DNA of 64,000 nt from Ricinus communis (Eukaryota > Streptophyta > Magnoliopsida > Malpighiales > Euphorbiaceae). The stretch covers positions 22,901,688-22,965,687 of the forward strand of contig NC_063264.1 in NCBI RefSeq assembly GCF_019578655.1. Direction: 5' to 3'. This document shows positions 35,050 through 47,257 of the stretch, in pieces; the stretch's first letter is position 1; each line of letters begins with the position of its first letter. Under the pieces are notes generated by a model that was given only the letters and a program-made list of their open reading frames with translations, was not told the origin of the DNA and ran no database searches. The position numbers and the translations under genes are program-made.

Positions 35050-37790
35050 GAATGACCTTAAATTATATTTTTAATATTATATTTAATAATCAATTAGTTA
35101 TTTAATTATATAATGAATTATTATTATTGTTATTTAAAATATTATAAATAGTTATAAAATATCAAAAACTATACTAGATTTTATTTATATACTAAATTCA
35201 TATTACTATTATTTGTGAAATTTGTTTATTGCACTCTCCTTAATTGAATAATGCAGTAAAAGAGAATTTCTCTTTATAGATCTTTAATTTTTTTCTTTTG
35301 ACTTGTTTTAGCTTTTCTTTTTTAGTTTTTTTTTATTCAAATTCAAGACTCTATTAAACTAAGGCTATAGATGTCTTTCAGTGCGGTTAATTAAAGTTTT
35401 TTCTTAATAAAGAATATGCTGTAGGAATATACCAAAGCAACTAGATTATATTTTCTTCTTTTTTTTAAAAAAAAACCAAAATTGGATATTCATTTTTGTT
35501 TTTTAAAACGAAGATTGGATATTATTATTAAAACAAAGATATCTAAAGATTAGAGCTTTTAGAAAAGAGGAATACATGATTTACTGTTTTCTTTAGAGAA
35601 TATCAATTGGTTTTTATACATTTTATTTTATATAAAATGTTTTTTTATATTATATTATTTGTTTTTTTTTCATTTATATAGTGTATCTTTATCTCTTTTT
35701 TTTTTTACCTTTAATGAATAGGAAGAATATAGACTTTTTCTAACAAATAATTATTTGATCTTTTTAAATTTTTATTCCCTTTTCTAGAATATTTCATAAG
35801 CTTTATTAATAATTCCTTCCTCAATATATTTTTAGATCATTCCTTATAATCTCGATTTTACTTACTTATTATTCACTCATCTTAAATATGAAATTAACTT
35901 TATTATTTATTCAATTTAATCATCTTGACTCATTAAAAATTTTAAAAAATATATTATATCTTTTTATAACATATACTATTTTGTATATATTTTCATATAA
36001 ATATATTCTAATTTATTATATTTTGATTATTTGTATAATTTTTTATTAAAATAATTATTTATTTATATTCATTAAAAGTGATAAAATCTTACTTATGCCG
36101 ATATTAAGATACAAAGGCTTATTATTTCACAATAATGAAAGTACTTTTATTATTTTATATGCTCTTCAAATTTGGAAGAAAAATCCAAAGTTTAGATATA
36201 TATATATATATATATTCTTATATAAAAATATATTAGTATATATAGATAATATATAGATAGTATAATATTAAATTAATAAATAGTTTAACAAATAATATAA
36301 ATAATTAATATAATATTACATGTCACATGCTACACACATGAATAGTTAATCCTTTTAAATATTAAAAATGGTATAGCAAAAAAAGAAAGTTAGTTTAAGA
36401 TTTTAATTAAAAATATGTAAATGGATTAAAAAGCTTTTTATAATTCTTCTTTCATTTAATATGTCTTTCAATTCAAAATTCATGCTTCTAATAAGACACT
36501 AAAAATAAGAATTTTAAATTTTTTAAAATATTTATGAAAAGAATACCTTTAAAAATTTGGAGGTTATAATCCAATTTAAAATTCCGCAATCATGCATTAA
36601 TTTATGGAAATAAGTGAGAAAGTCAGCTTTTGTCTTTTAAAAAATATGAATTGTTTCAGGGCCATGAATCATTCCATGTTCTTATATTTTTTTGTGAGGG
36701 ACCACTTTGACTTATAATTTTCAAGGGAACCTTGTAGCATGGACCAACTTATACATCAAAGTCACTCTCAAATAAAACAACCTTTTAAAAAAGCAAAGTC
36801 ATTATATCAAAGATAATAAATTAAAGTTATTTCATCAAATTAACAATTCATACAATGCCAATACTTCACTTTCATCATGTATCAAATACTACAATTTTTA
36901 AGCAAAGATTCTATGTATCAAGCCTAAAACATAATATATCTTCTTCATTTATTTTATTTTTTTAGTTTTTTAGAAATCTTAAATTTTATTTAATCTTATT
37001 ATATTATCATTAGTTTAGATATAATTAAATATTTTACATAATTTTTGATTTTGAATTGATAAATTGTTGTAAGACTATATTCATTGAGTTGTCTATTACT
37101 AGAAAATTTTAATTAATTGAAAGTGTTGAAATTGAGTTACATAATAAATGTATATTATCCTTTCAAGGTAATTTTTTTTATTTAGCTAATGACATTATTA
37201 TTTATTTAAAATGAAAATATAAAAACTATATTCTTTAGAATTATATATGTAGATAAAAGATATAAATTAACTAATCCTTATTTTAATGTAAATATAAAAA
37301 ATACAACTTTTTCTTGAGAAAAAATAAATATCATTAGTACAGGTATAGAATTACCTTAGTATGCGAGCCTCATTACAAAATCTTTCAACTGAAACTCAGA
37401 GGAAAAAAGTTTGAAAAAGAAAAGAGAAATCCTCCACTGAGGAACAGTTCATAATATAAAAAATGGTAAATTAATAAAGAAAATCTATGCTCAAATCTTT
37501 TAATTTTTAATTTATCTAAATAACTTAATTAAAAATAGGTTCTTTGTATATAAACAAACTGTAAGAATTAAATAAATAAATAGTAGTTTTTTTTTGGAAA
37601 TAAAGAATTTAGGTTAGTTCATCATTATTCTAAGTTAAATTAGCATCAAATATAAGAAATTCTAAATCCTTTTCTATTTTACCTTTATTTAGATAACTTC
37701 ACTAGTTGTACCTACCGTTTTTTTTTTTTTTGTCAATATCAGCAATGTAGTTCATCCAACGATAAATCTAATCCCAATTAATTATAAAAC
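35050..37790. other. AT-rich spacer, no gene seen
   Basis: Long poly-T/poly-A and (TA)n stretches (for example 36198-36214). No frame of note on either strand. Confidence 0.6.
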
Positions 37791-37799
37791 TGTCGACTT

Positions 37800-40040
37800 C
37801 TTTCAATTTAAGATACTAAACCGGACTTCTCACCTGCTAAGGTGGTCCACCCATGAGCTATCAGGTTACACACATTCGTCGAAAAAGCACTTTGATCGGA
37901 AACTCAATCAAAATCAAAAGGCGAACATTCTATGGCTTCATTTGAAGATCAGACTTTTTTTTGTTTTAAGTTATTCAAGTTGTATTGTTGGAGACTCATA
38001 AAGTATGAGAGCACTTGTAAAGTGCACGATGCTTTTCGTAAAATTAAATTGACCATTTACATGTAAAGAACATTTAGAAACCTCACAATCATATGTCTAT
38101 ACCTCGCAATCAAAGAGCCTTATCTCCAAAAGCCTATTATTGAAGAGAAAGACATTTTCTAGCAATGAGTTATGCATCCTCATGCGCGATTGTGCTTTTG
38201 GGCGAGGGTGGTTTTTAAGCGCGAGCGGCATTTATATTTAATGATGAGTCAATTATCGTTATTCCAAAATTCCATAAAGTTAATTCACGTGTCAAGAGCC
38301 GTTGAAACTCCAATAACTCTTACAAGCACCCATTTTCGGAATCTAGATATTGAAAGAATTATGGAAAATCCGATGATGAAAGTTGCTACTTCTTTCCAGT
38401 CTTGCGAAGTTGAGAAAAGTTAAAATCCCGGTTAGAGTTATGAGTAATTTAGCCAAATATTATATTTTGAAATCAAATTGGACTAAATTGACTGAAAATT
38501 TAAGTTTTAGAGTCAAAATTGAATAAATTGTGAAGTTTAGGAACTAGATTTTAAAAATCCTCAAGAATTTGGCAACCTGGAGCTAATTAGCTCTGGTATA
38601 GCCAATCGGCTGTACATAAAGCCGACCGGTTCTACACAGTATCGATTGATCAAAACTCAAGTTTTCGTGTCGTTCTTTTCGTGTCTTTCTATTTTAAATG
38701 AAAATAATTATTAAGATGTACTTTCTGAAAGGTTTTTTATCGATAATTATCTAGCTTTTAATTATTTTTATTAATTAAATGGATTTCATCGTTCGAAAGA
38801 GTTTTGTCAAGTCCTTTTAATTATTAATAATTTTTTGAAATTATCAGTAATTAAAAGGATATTTATCTTGGCCTCTAAGGTTTTCTCCGTCCTTATCTAT
38901 AAATGGAAAAGGAAATCGTAGGCCAAGGGGTTGTCAATTATCAATTAACAATAATTATAGAGAATTATCAGTAAGTTCATTAGATTTTCAAAAGGCAAAC
39001 ACAAAATCCTAAATTACTTTGAATTTCCCACCCTATCCTTGGATCAACCTCCTTTTCTACTCCCGAGACTCGAGAATCTGTGAAATACGGTGACAACTTG
39101 AGGGTTCATCTATCCATTTCCTTATGTTCCTTTGTTTGTTATAATTTTCTTGTTCTTAGATGACATATTTAGCACGTGTTCTTCATCTTTTTCTGCTTTT
39201 GATACTTAAATTTAAATCCATTATTTGCCCATAGGAATCATGTTTTAGAAATAAATTTGCATGATTAAGGTTTAAATATGATAATCTTGATGTTAGTTGG
39301 TTAGATTTGCATGATGGGATGATTGATATAATAAGTTTGCCATGATTTTAATTAGATTTATATTGTCTTCTTAAAGTATCATGTTAGGGTTTTGATTTGA
39401 TGACTTCTGTGAGTTCCATAATTTAGATCTAAGTTATGCCATGTTTCTTATTAGACTCGCATATAAGGCTTTGAATTGTTGATTTTTCAATGTTTTCGAT
39501 ACAGTTGCCATATTTAGAGAATCTGTTTGTTTACTGTTTCATTTAAAGTCCAATCATGTTGCGTTTTACATATGTATTAACCACTATTTTTGCATTTTGT
39601 GCATGTAGCTTGATTATTCGGGCGTTTGGAGCATCTGTTTATTGAATTGGCCTAAGAACAACTCTAGAACCGATCGGCTATCTAAACAACCAATCAGTTG
39701 TTCATATGTTAGTCACCCATTTTGCTGATTTTTAAAGATTTTTGCCTATTTATGCATATTTTCGTTAAATTTAAGTCAATTAGTTGTAGGAGGGTTGTAA
39801 TAACTTAGTTTTTCTTACTTTTCTTTATTTTTGCTTATGTTTTTGTGATATGCAAATAATGGACAACTATCTGCTTATTTGATTGATAACTAAAAATAAT
39901 CTATCTAGACTTAGGCTCTCAACTTTGAACATTGGCATGCAATTATAGTCCATTAGGTTAATAAGATGATAATTCAACATAATTATAAAATTCAACTAGT
40001 TTTAGGCGGCTTTTGCCATGTTTAATTAATAAAATAACTC
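37800..40040 (+). mobile_element. LTR and adjacent sequence, family C, copy 2
   Basis: The part 38330-38940 matches 21850-22460. TATAAAT at 38898-38904 marks the promoter. Upstream lie CG-rich words (38185-38232) and palindromes (38580-38593, 38600-38630). Further palindromic words occur downstream at 39668-39702. The frame at 38172-38423 lies across this LTR and is not taken as a gene. Outer ends are uncertain. Confidence 0.55.
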
Positions 40041-41400
40041 ATTTAGACTTAAGAAGTCAAAACAAGCCTTTGTATGTAAAAAGTAGCCCAATTAGGATTA
40101 TATGTTAGTAACTTGGACTTAACATATGAAATTGGACTAGACTAAGTGAGCCTTTGTATGTTAATCAATAACGAAGGGATTGTGGGCTAGAATTATATAG
40201 ATCTAACATGTTGTATTATTTATGTGTATAAAATATTATGAAGCATTTATAGGGAATAGATTATTAACTAATAAAATTAAAGATAGATTTACAAAAATAA
40301 AGAAGTTAGCTTCCAAATTCATCTCTGAATATGGCAAAACTTCCTTATGAAATCTAGTTATGCCACATAAGAAGCAAAAGTGTCCTGATGATTTATCCAG
40401 GTGGCAACTCATTTTCTTCACACTGGTCTCTATGACTAGTTATCATATTCCCAATTAGATTGAAAAATTTTATAGTGCTGTAGTCGCTATGAGTAAGGAG
40501 TTATAAGAGTTGAATATAAAAAAGTATAAAGGTTGAATATTCACTATTATGATAAACTCTTTTACTGATTAAAATGATAAAATAATTATGTATGTTGTAT
40601 ATTAAAATAATTATAAATTTTATTTTATTTATAGTTACTAATTTAAAGGTTTATGCTAATGAAAGATTATTATCCTTAAGTAAAGAAAAAAGACTCATAT
40701 AAAAGTGTAAAAGGAAGGAGGGCGGATAAATTTATTAAAAATACCTTATAATTAGTTATATTAAAATTGGTCAATTTGGTCTTACTAATTTAATATACTT
40801 TAATAAAAAGAAGATAATAAATTGTATTTATAAAAATAGGATATTGTTAACAATAGAAAAACTCTATAAACTTTTTTCGAGAAAAATAATCCTATGAATT
40901 AGAAACTCAACACCGTAATAATTTCTATAATTTAGAAGTTTTATTTTATTTGGGTTACAATTTATTTAAGATAATAATTCTTTAGAATTAGAAAACAGAA
41001 AGAATAAAAGTTTTAAGCTGATTTTTTTATTTAAAATGAAAAAAGAACGAGTTTTATGGTTATAGTTAGTTTCCTATGCGGCATTAGGTTGTTTATGTAT
41101 TGACTTTCCCAATTTTCTTACTCATGGTTTAATACCAATTACTAATAAATAATAATATTTTTATATTTTTGACTTTGAGGGTGGAGATAGTAGCTTTTAT
41201 ATTATTTTTACTTTTTAGTGTTGAATAATTTTTATTTTGAAATCTATACTAATTTTTAAAATTTTTTATTTTTAATGTTTAATAATTCAATTGCTGAGTA
41301 TATAATTATTTTTTAATAAAAGAGTATAAAACTATAATTGAATTATGGGACAATCTTATATGAATAGTAATTAATTTAATTTATTTGCAAAAGAAAAAAT
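40041..41400. other. AT-rich spacer, no gene seen
   Basis: Short frames only (for example 40236-40421 minus), with no recognisable motif. Confidence 0.6.
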
Positions 41401-41403
41401 TTA

Positions 41404-41720
41404 TGTTTATGAACCAAAAAGGAGGATTGAATTAGTAAATAGTAGGATAATTGGAAATTAAAAATCTAATTATAGAAAATATAATAATAGAGAAGAAAGT
41501 AAAACATAAAATTTATAGTAATTGAGGCCTTATATCTACTCCTTAATTTCTCAAACTCGCTATAACCTTAGTGTTTAGAGCTCGCACCAAACCTTTTACA
41601 CTTATGTGGCTCACACATAATCCTTAGAAGAGCTTTATCTAAGCTAACTCTCAAATCCAATCTCAAGTGTTTAGACTAATACTCAAACCTCATATGAAGA
41701 GACAGTTGGAAGTGAGCGAC
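41404..41720 (-). mobile_element. Copia LTR fragment (R/U5 part)
   Basis: GGAGGATTGAATTAGTAAAT, then AGAAG, TTTATAGTAATT, 'CTCACACC-AACC', GAGCT-T-TCTAAGCTAACTCTCAAA and GTGTTTAGACTAA-ACTCAAA follow the order of 16285-16640. This is a diverged relative in the same orientation as the copia element at 12.7-17.3 kb. Confidence 0.6.
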
Positions 41721-42119
41721 ATTACAAGAATAATGCCTTCAAATAGCGTTTGGTTGCTTAAGATTTAAAACGATAGGCTGGAGACTTTAGGCTCTTGCCT
41801 AAGAATTGTAAAAGTTTATTAAAAGCAAGAGAGGCGTAATACCTCAAATTTTTTTCAATAAATAATTAATTTTTTAAAATTTTTTAAGAGTGTTTTAGTA
41901 ATTCAGTTTTATTGATTTGCTGGATATTTTAAAACACCTTTGAATATCTTATGGTGAACTATTTTAATGATTTTAAGTTAAATAATCTCAATTCTATGTA
42001 TTTAATTAGGTAAAACAATTCCTCATACATGGATTATGAATAATATTGGAATACATTAAAATATAATACATAATTTATTTAAAATATAAAAATTTAATAA
42101 AAAAAAACTTTGATCAAGG

Positions 42120-43900
42120 ATAGTGTAGCATCTTGCCTTTATTTTAGGGTGCCAAATTGCAATTGGGGCTTTGGAAGACTTTGCATTTGATCCCTAGGCA
42201 TATCACATGGTCCTCTCTCCCTCTCCTTCCACACTATCCGTTTCTTTGTCCCCCCACCTTTAGATCTTCTTTTTCCGACTATCTCTCGGTGTCAAACTCT
42301 GATCAGAGGAAGCTCTCAAAGTTGACATCGCCTTGCAGCCACCAGAAGCACCGGAAATTGTCCAGCAAGGGAGAAGAAAACTCTTGTGGTAGTAGATATT
42401 CATCTCAATGTAACCTTTTTGGACCAAAAATTAATTTAATATTACTGCTAATTATTTAATTTATTAATTATTAATTATTGATAAATAATTAATTTTATTA
42501 ATTAATAATTTAATTGTGTATTATTGTGGATAAATTTTATGAACTAATTATTAAATTGATAAATGTGATAGATAATTGGTTGTGAATGAATTTAGTTAAT
42601 TATCAAGATTTTTTTGTGAATTAATTATAGATCGTGATAATTAAGTTGATTAACTCAATATTATTTTTCGAATTGTATTGTGTTGTTGAGTTGGAAAAAA
42701 TGTGGATGACTCGGCTGCTGTTTTAATTTTTATCTAGAAGTGTTTTTAGCAGGTTCTGGATCCATTCTACTAGAGAGGTAAATGTTCGTATTTTAGGAGT
42801 GATCTTGCCGAATTTTCGATAGAATTTCTAAATCGGGAATAATTGAAATTTTTAGGTTATCTAGTTCTAAAAAGTTTATGATTAGGATTGTTGTGGAATT
42901 TAGATTAATTAAATTATTTTCGTGAATAGATATTCTTCCGGTTCAGCCAACTCTACCGGAGTCATAGAAGCAGCTCAAGATTCGTTTGAACTGTGAATTA
43001 AAGTCATATAATTGACAAAATTTACATCATATCATTTATTTAATTTAAATATTAATATTGTTATTTTCATTATTATTATTATTGTCATTATTATTGATAT
43101 CGTGATCTTTGTTATTAATTCATTTTTATTAATATTAATATTATTTATTTACTGCATTTCAATTATTATTTCTGTCTTAATTATATTATTAATATTAAAA
43201 TTTAATATTAATGTGGAAGTTATTATTAATATCATTATGTGCATATTATTATTACTATAACTTAAATATTATCCAGAATGAGGATGGCAATAGAACGCGC
43301 CACCTGATAGATTGCATCAGGATTGCATAATGTTCTCGTCCTACTACTATTAAAATTGAATTTCTTGAAATAATAATATGATGCGTTATTAATTATTCAT
43401 GTAATTATATATATATATATATATATAATTATTTTATTATAATAGTTGATATTTATTTTTGAATTATTATTTTAACTCACCCTCGAGACTGACAATCTCA
43501 AATTTATTTTCCAGGTGATAGTTAAAACTTCTTATAGCTCCTCTATTTTGTCGGTCCGATTTCTTTCTCCTTCGGGCTCAGAGTAATTATTTTTTATTAT
43601 ATTTTTAAATATTTAATTTTTTAGATACTCCGCAATACTTATTCTGGGATTTATTTTTATCTTTATTATGATTTTGCATATTATATAACTTAATGCCATA
43701 TTAACTTAGAAAATTGATGATCTAATGTACTTTATGAAAATGTGGAATACCGATGAATATTATTAAAATAAAATGTTGGCATCTTGGGCATAAATATATA
43801 GTATTAAAATTATCAACGGTCAAGCTTGCTAAGGGTCTCGGTAGTCGTACACTTACTCGTTCCTAGTATTGGTCACAAGCCCACAGGTCGGCTCGTGATA
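42120..43900 (+). mobile_element. Probable Ty3-type LTR (solo or partial)
   Basis: Pyrimidine-rich segment 42205-42330, then GTTCTGGATCC...GAG|GTAAATGTTCG. Near the right side are AACTCACCCTCGAGACTGACAATCTC and a TTCCAGGTGATAG phrase, which are typical of chromovirus LTRs. The frames at 42157-42459 and 43012-43260 are compositional. (TA)n lies at 43408-43427. Ends not resolved. Confidence 0.4.
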
Positions 43901-44019
43901 AAAATGTTAAGGTTCAAAGAAGGTGATGCTGAGGCTATTCAAAAGCTAATTTTAACCATACAACACAAGGATAAAAAGAATTCCATTTAGTTGATACAAA
44001 TGATGAAGGTAGGTCAAAA

Positions 44020-44830
44020 ATATGAATAATTACAAATATAATATGTAAATTTGTTAGGGTTTGATAATTAAGTATTTAAACTTTTAAAAATTACAATTTA
44101 GCGAGTGAAACCGAAAATTATTAATATTTAAGTGTATGAAACTGGTCACCTATATAAAAATGTAGGATAATTAAAAAATGATATGTGAATTTATTTATAT
44201 TTGACAATTAAGTATTTAAATTTTTAAAAGTTATAATTTGATACGTGAACCTAGTAAATATTTACAATTGAGTGTATATAGCAGGTCAATATTAATTACA
44301 AACCTGTAACCTTAAAATACATATTATCAATCTAGTAGATTAAAAAAAATAAAATAATGAGAAAATCTTCAAAAAATATCTACTTATAATAGAATGATAC
44401 ACCATCCTTACTACCAACATCATTTTATTTATATATTCTTATCTACTTTTGTAATCTTTATTGTTTGAATGAAAGATTTACCCTCGTAAATATAAATATT
44501 ATATTTCACTATGGAAATATAATATGATTTAATTTGTCTATATTGAATTTTTTTATATAATGTTTGGTTTCACACATTTAAATATTAATAATTTTAAATT
44601 TTACATAATAAATTGTAAATTTTAAAAGTTTAAACACTTAATTATTAAATTTTAATAAGTTCACATACCTCTTTGTAATTATTTTGAAAAGAAGCTAATG
44701 TAGATTACCTGTAATATGTTGTTGAGCTGCTATATATACTCAATTATAAAATATTTACTAAGTCAAATAAATTGTAACTTTTAATAATCTACACACTTAA
44801 TGTCAAATTTTAATAAGTTCACATATTACT
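44020..44830. mobile_element. Foldback element (long inverted repeat with duplicated arms)
   Basis: The left side has two head-to-tail units with TATGT-AATTT-TT, TTTGA-AATTAAGTATTTAAA-TTTTAAAA and GTGTAT (44035 and 44180). The right side (44560-44830) carries two reverse-complement copies, for example AATTGTAACTTTTAATAATCTACACACTTAATGTC. No coding capacity. It is a non-autonomous DNA element or an inverted duplication. Confidence 0.6.
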
Positions 44831-44989
44831 TTTATAAGTATCCTTAAAAATATATTTGGATACATCCACGGTATAGACCTGCATATAAAGAATTCCAAAT
44901 TATGATGAGCTTTGATACCACTTATCTAGTTGTTCGCTACCCGTAAGAGCACTAAGTAAATAAAGTAATATAGAAATTAGTTTGGAACT

Positions 44990-46495
44990 AGTTGATTAGC
45001 CGTACGATGTACGACGGTTATTATTATTTCAATTATAAAATTAAATTTATAGATACAATTTAATAAATTTTTTGATATTTAATATCAATTTATAATATTT
45101 TAAAAATTAAAAACAAACTAATTATTTTTAAATGTCCTTAATTTTTTTTAAATTCTAAATTTTTATTAATACAATAATATAAAAATATCTATTAATTTAA
45201 TTATAATATTATATAAATTAATACTATCAATATAATTGATATTACTATTTTCTAGAATTTATATAATTAAAAATATTAATTTATTAGTGAATATAATATT
45301 TGATAATATTATTTTCTATAATTAGAATCATTATCTGATTAGAAAATTAATTAATTAGTTAATATATTATTAAAATATAATTAAAATATTTCTTAGAATA
45401 ATCATTATCTAATTATAAATCTAATTAATTATTAATATGTTATTTCTTAGGATTAGAATTAATGTTTAATTAGGAATGTAACTTATTAATTAATAAATTA
45501 ATAGAAAAACTATAAAATTACACATAAACTTAAATCTCATGTGTCAAAATAAATACACAAGTCAAAATAAAAATTTTATGTGTCAAAAATGAAGCATATA
45601 TGTCAAAAAAAAAATTAGGTTTCAGAAATTAATATATATTAGTCGTTTACCTGAATGTTGCATGATCATTATTATCATTTCGATTGTAAAATTAAGTTAA
45701 TAGATACAATTTAATAACTTTTTGTAATATTTAATATTAATTCATAATATTTTAAAAAATAATAATAAACTAACTATTTAACAAATTTTTTAATATTCAA
45801 TATTAATTTATAATATTTTAAAAAATAATAGCAAACTAACTATTTTTAGATATTTTTAATTTTTTAATTTTATTATTATATAATAATATAAAAATTATTT
45901 TAAAAATATTAATTAATTAATTTGGTATTATATAACTTAATACTATAATTGATATTACTATTTTTAGGATTAAAATTTTATTATATAATTAAAAATTTAA
46001 TTTATTATTATAATATTAAAAATATAATTTACGATGTTATTTTTTTAAATTAGAATTATTATCTAATTAAAAAATTAATTTATTAGTTAATATACTATTA
46101 AAATATAATTAATATGCTATTTTTAAGATAAAATTAATATCATTATCTGATTAGAAAATTATTTATTAATTAATATAATATTAAAATATAATTAATATGT
46201 TATTTCTTAGGATAAAATTAATATCATTATCTGATTAAAAAATTATTTTTTAATAAATTTAAGAAACTATTTATTATTTAACATAATATTCAAAATATAA
46301 TAAATATATTACTTTTTAGGATTAGAGTTAGTGTTTAATTAAGAATGTAACTTATTAATCAATAAATTAATAAAAGAAACTATAAAATTATACATAAACT
46401 TGAATTTTATGTGTCAAAAATAATACACATATTAATATAAAAGTCCTACATGTCAAAAATTAAATACACATATTAAAAAAACTTAAATTTTAAAA

Positions 46496-46527
<32 letters not shown>

Positions 46528-46530
46528 CGT
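44990..46530 (+). repeat. Head-to-tail duplication of an AT-rich unit
   Basis: The unit beginning GATAC-AATTTAATAA-TTTTTGATATTTAATAT and ending AAACTTGAAT-T-ATGTGTCAAAA occurs at 44995-45640 and again at 45645-46530. The second copy is longer because an internal phrase ending ATATGTTATTTCTTAGGAT is itself repeated. It is related in inverse orientation to 33.4-34.9 kb. A (TA)n tract closes it (46501-46526). Confidence 0.7.
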
Positions 46531-47257
46531 TCGAAGAATGAAATATTTATCCACCTATTAAATTGTTTGCAACTTGTTCAAGGCAATAAAAATCGAGATT
46601 ATAATTAAGAAATTAAAGTTGACAGCTACAAACAAAAGAAGTAAATATATTAATAATTGAACTGAACAAATATCAATAACACACTTACTAGGGATTAATC
46701 TATCACACTCTTAACTTTCAATATCAATAGAATATTATAAGGGTTATTATATTTCAAGTATTTTCTATTACACTAATTAATCTTTCTCAAGAATTAATTA
46801 TATAAATTTATGCTCTTCCATTTAGAAAAATAAAAAGGAATTCTCATTTACTTAATTGAAACCCTAACTTATAAAGACAAACTATCAATTTATGCTTATA
46901 GGAAAAATCCAATGAATAAATGATCTTTCAAGCTAACAATTTCAATTAAACCTCTCCGGCTAACGTTAATTTAATGGAGTTAGCTTGAGGGGTTTGATTG
47001 GTCTGTTCTTCAAACTTTAAAGGTCTAAGTGAGACACTTGAAATATTGGGTATGTAATTAAGATTCTAGTAAATGTTGAATAGCTTATTTGTACTTAAAC
47101 GGAAGAAAAACAGAGAAGTGCTAAAATTACTTTCTCATGAAGGAACGTCTCGCCTTTATTTTCCGCCGAACCAGCTTCTCCCTCGAATCTTGTTCTTCTT
47201 ATTATTAAATTATTCATCTGCTCAAACAAAAGAATACACACTCCATTTCCCACTCTT
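46531..47257. other. Spacer and upstream region of ALG9
   Basis: AT-rich until about 46950. The last 200 bp have higher GC and probably contain the ALG9 promoter and leader. No clear TATA box. An ATG at 47073 opens a frame overlapping the ALG9 start in another phase and would be an upstream ORF if transcribed. Confidence 0.4.

Noticed and set aside
43012..43260. Plus-strand frame rich in Ile/Val
   Set aside because: Its residues come from imperfect ATT/TTA repeats; not a membrane protein.
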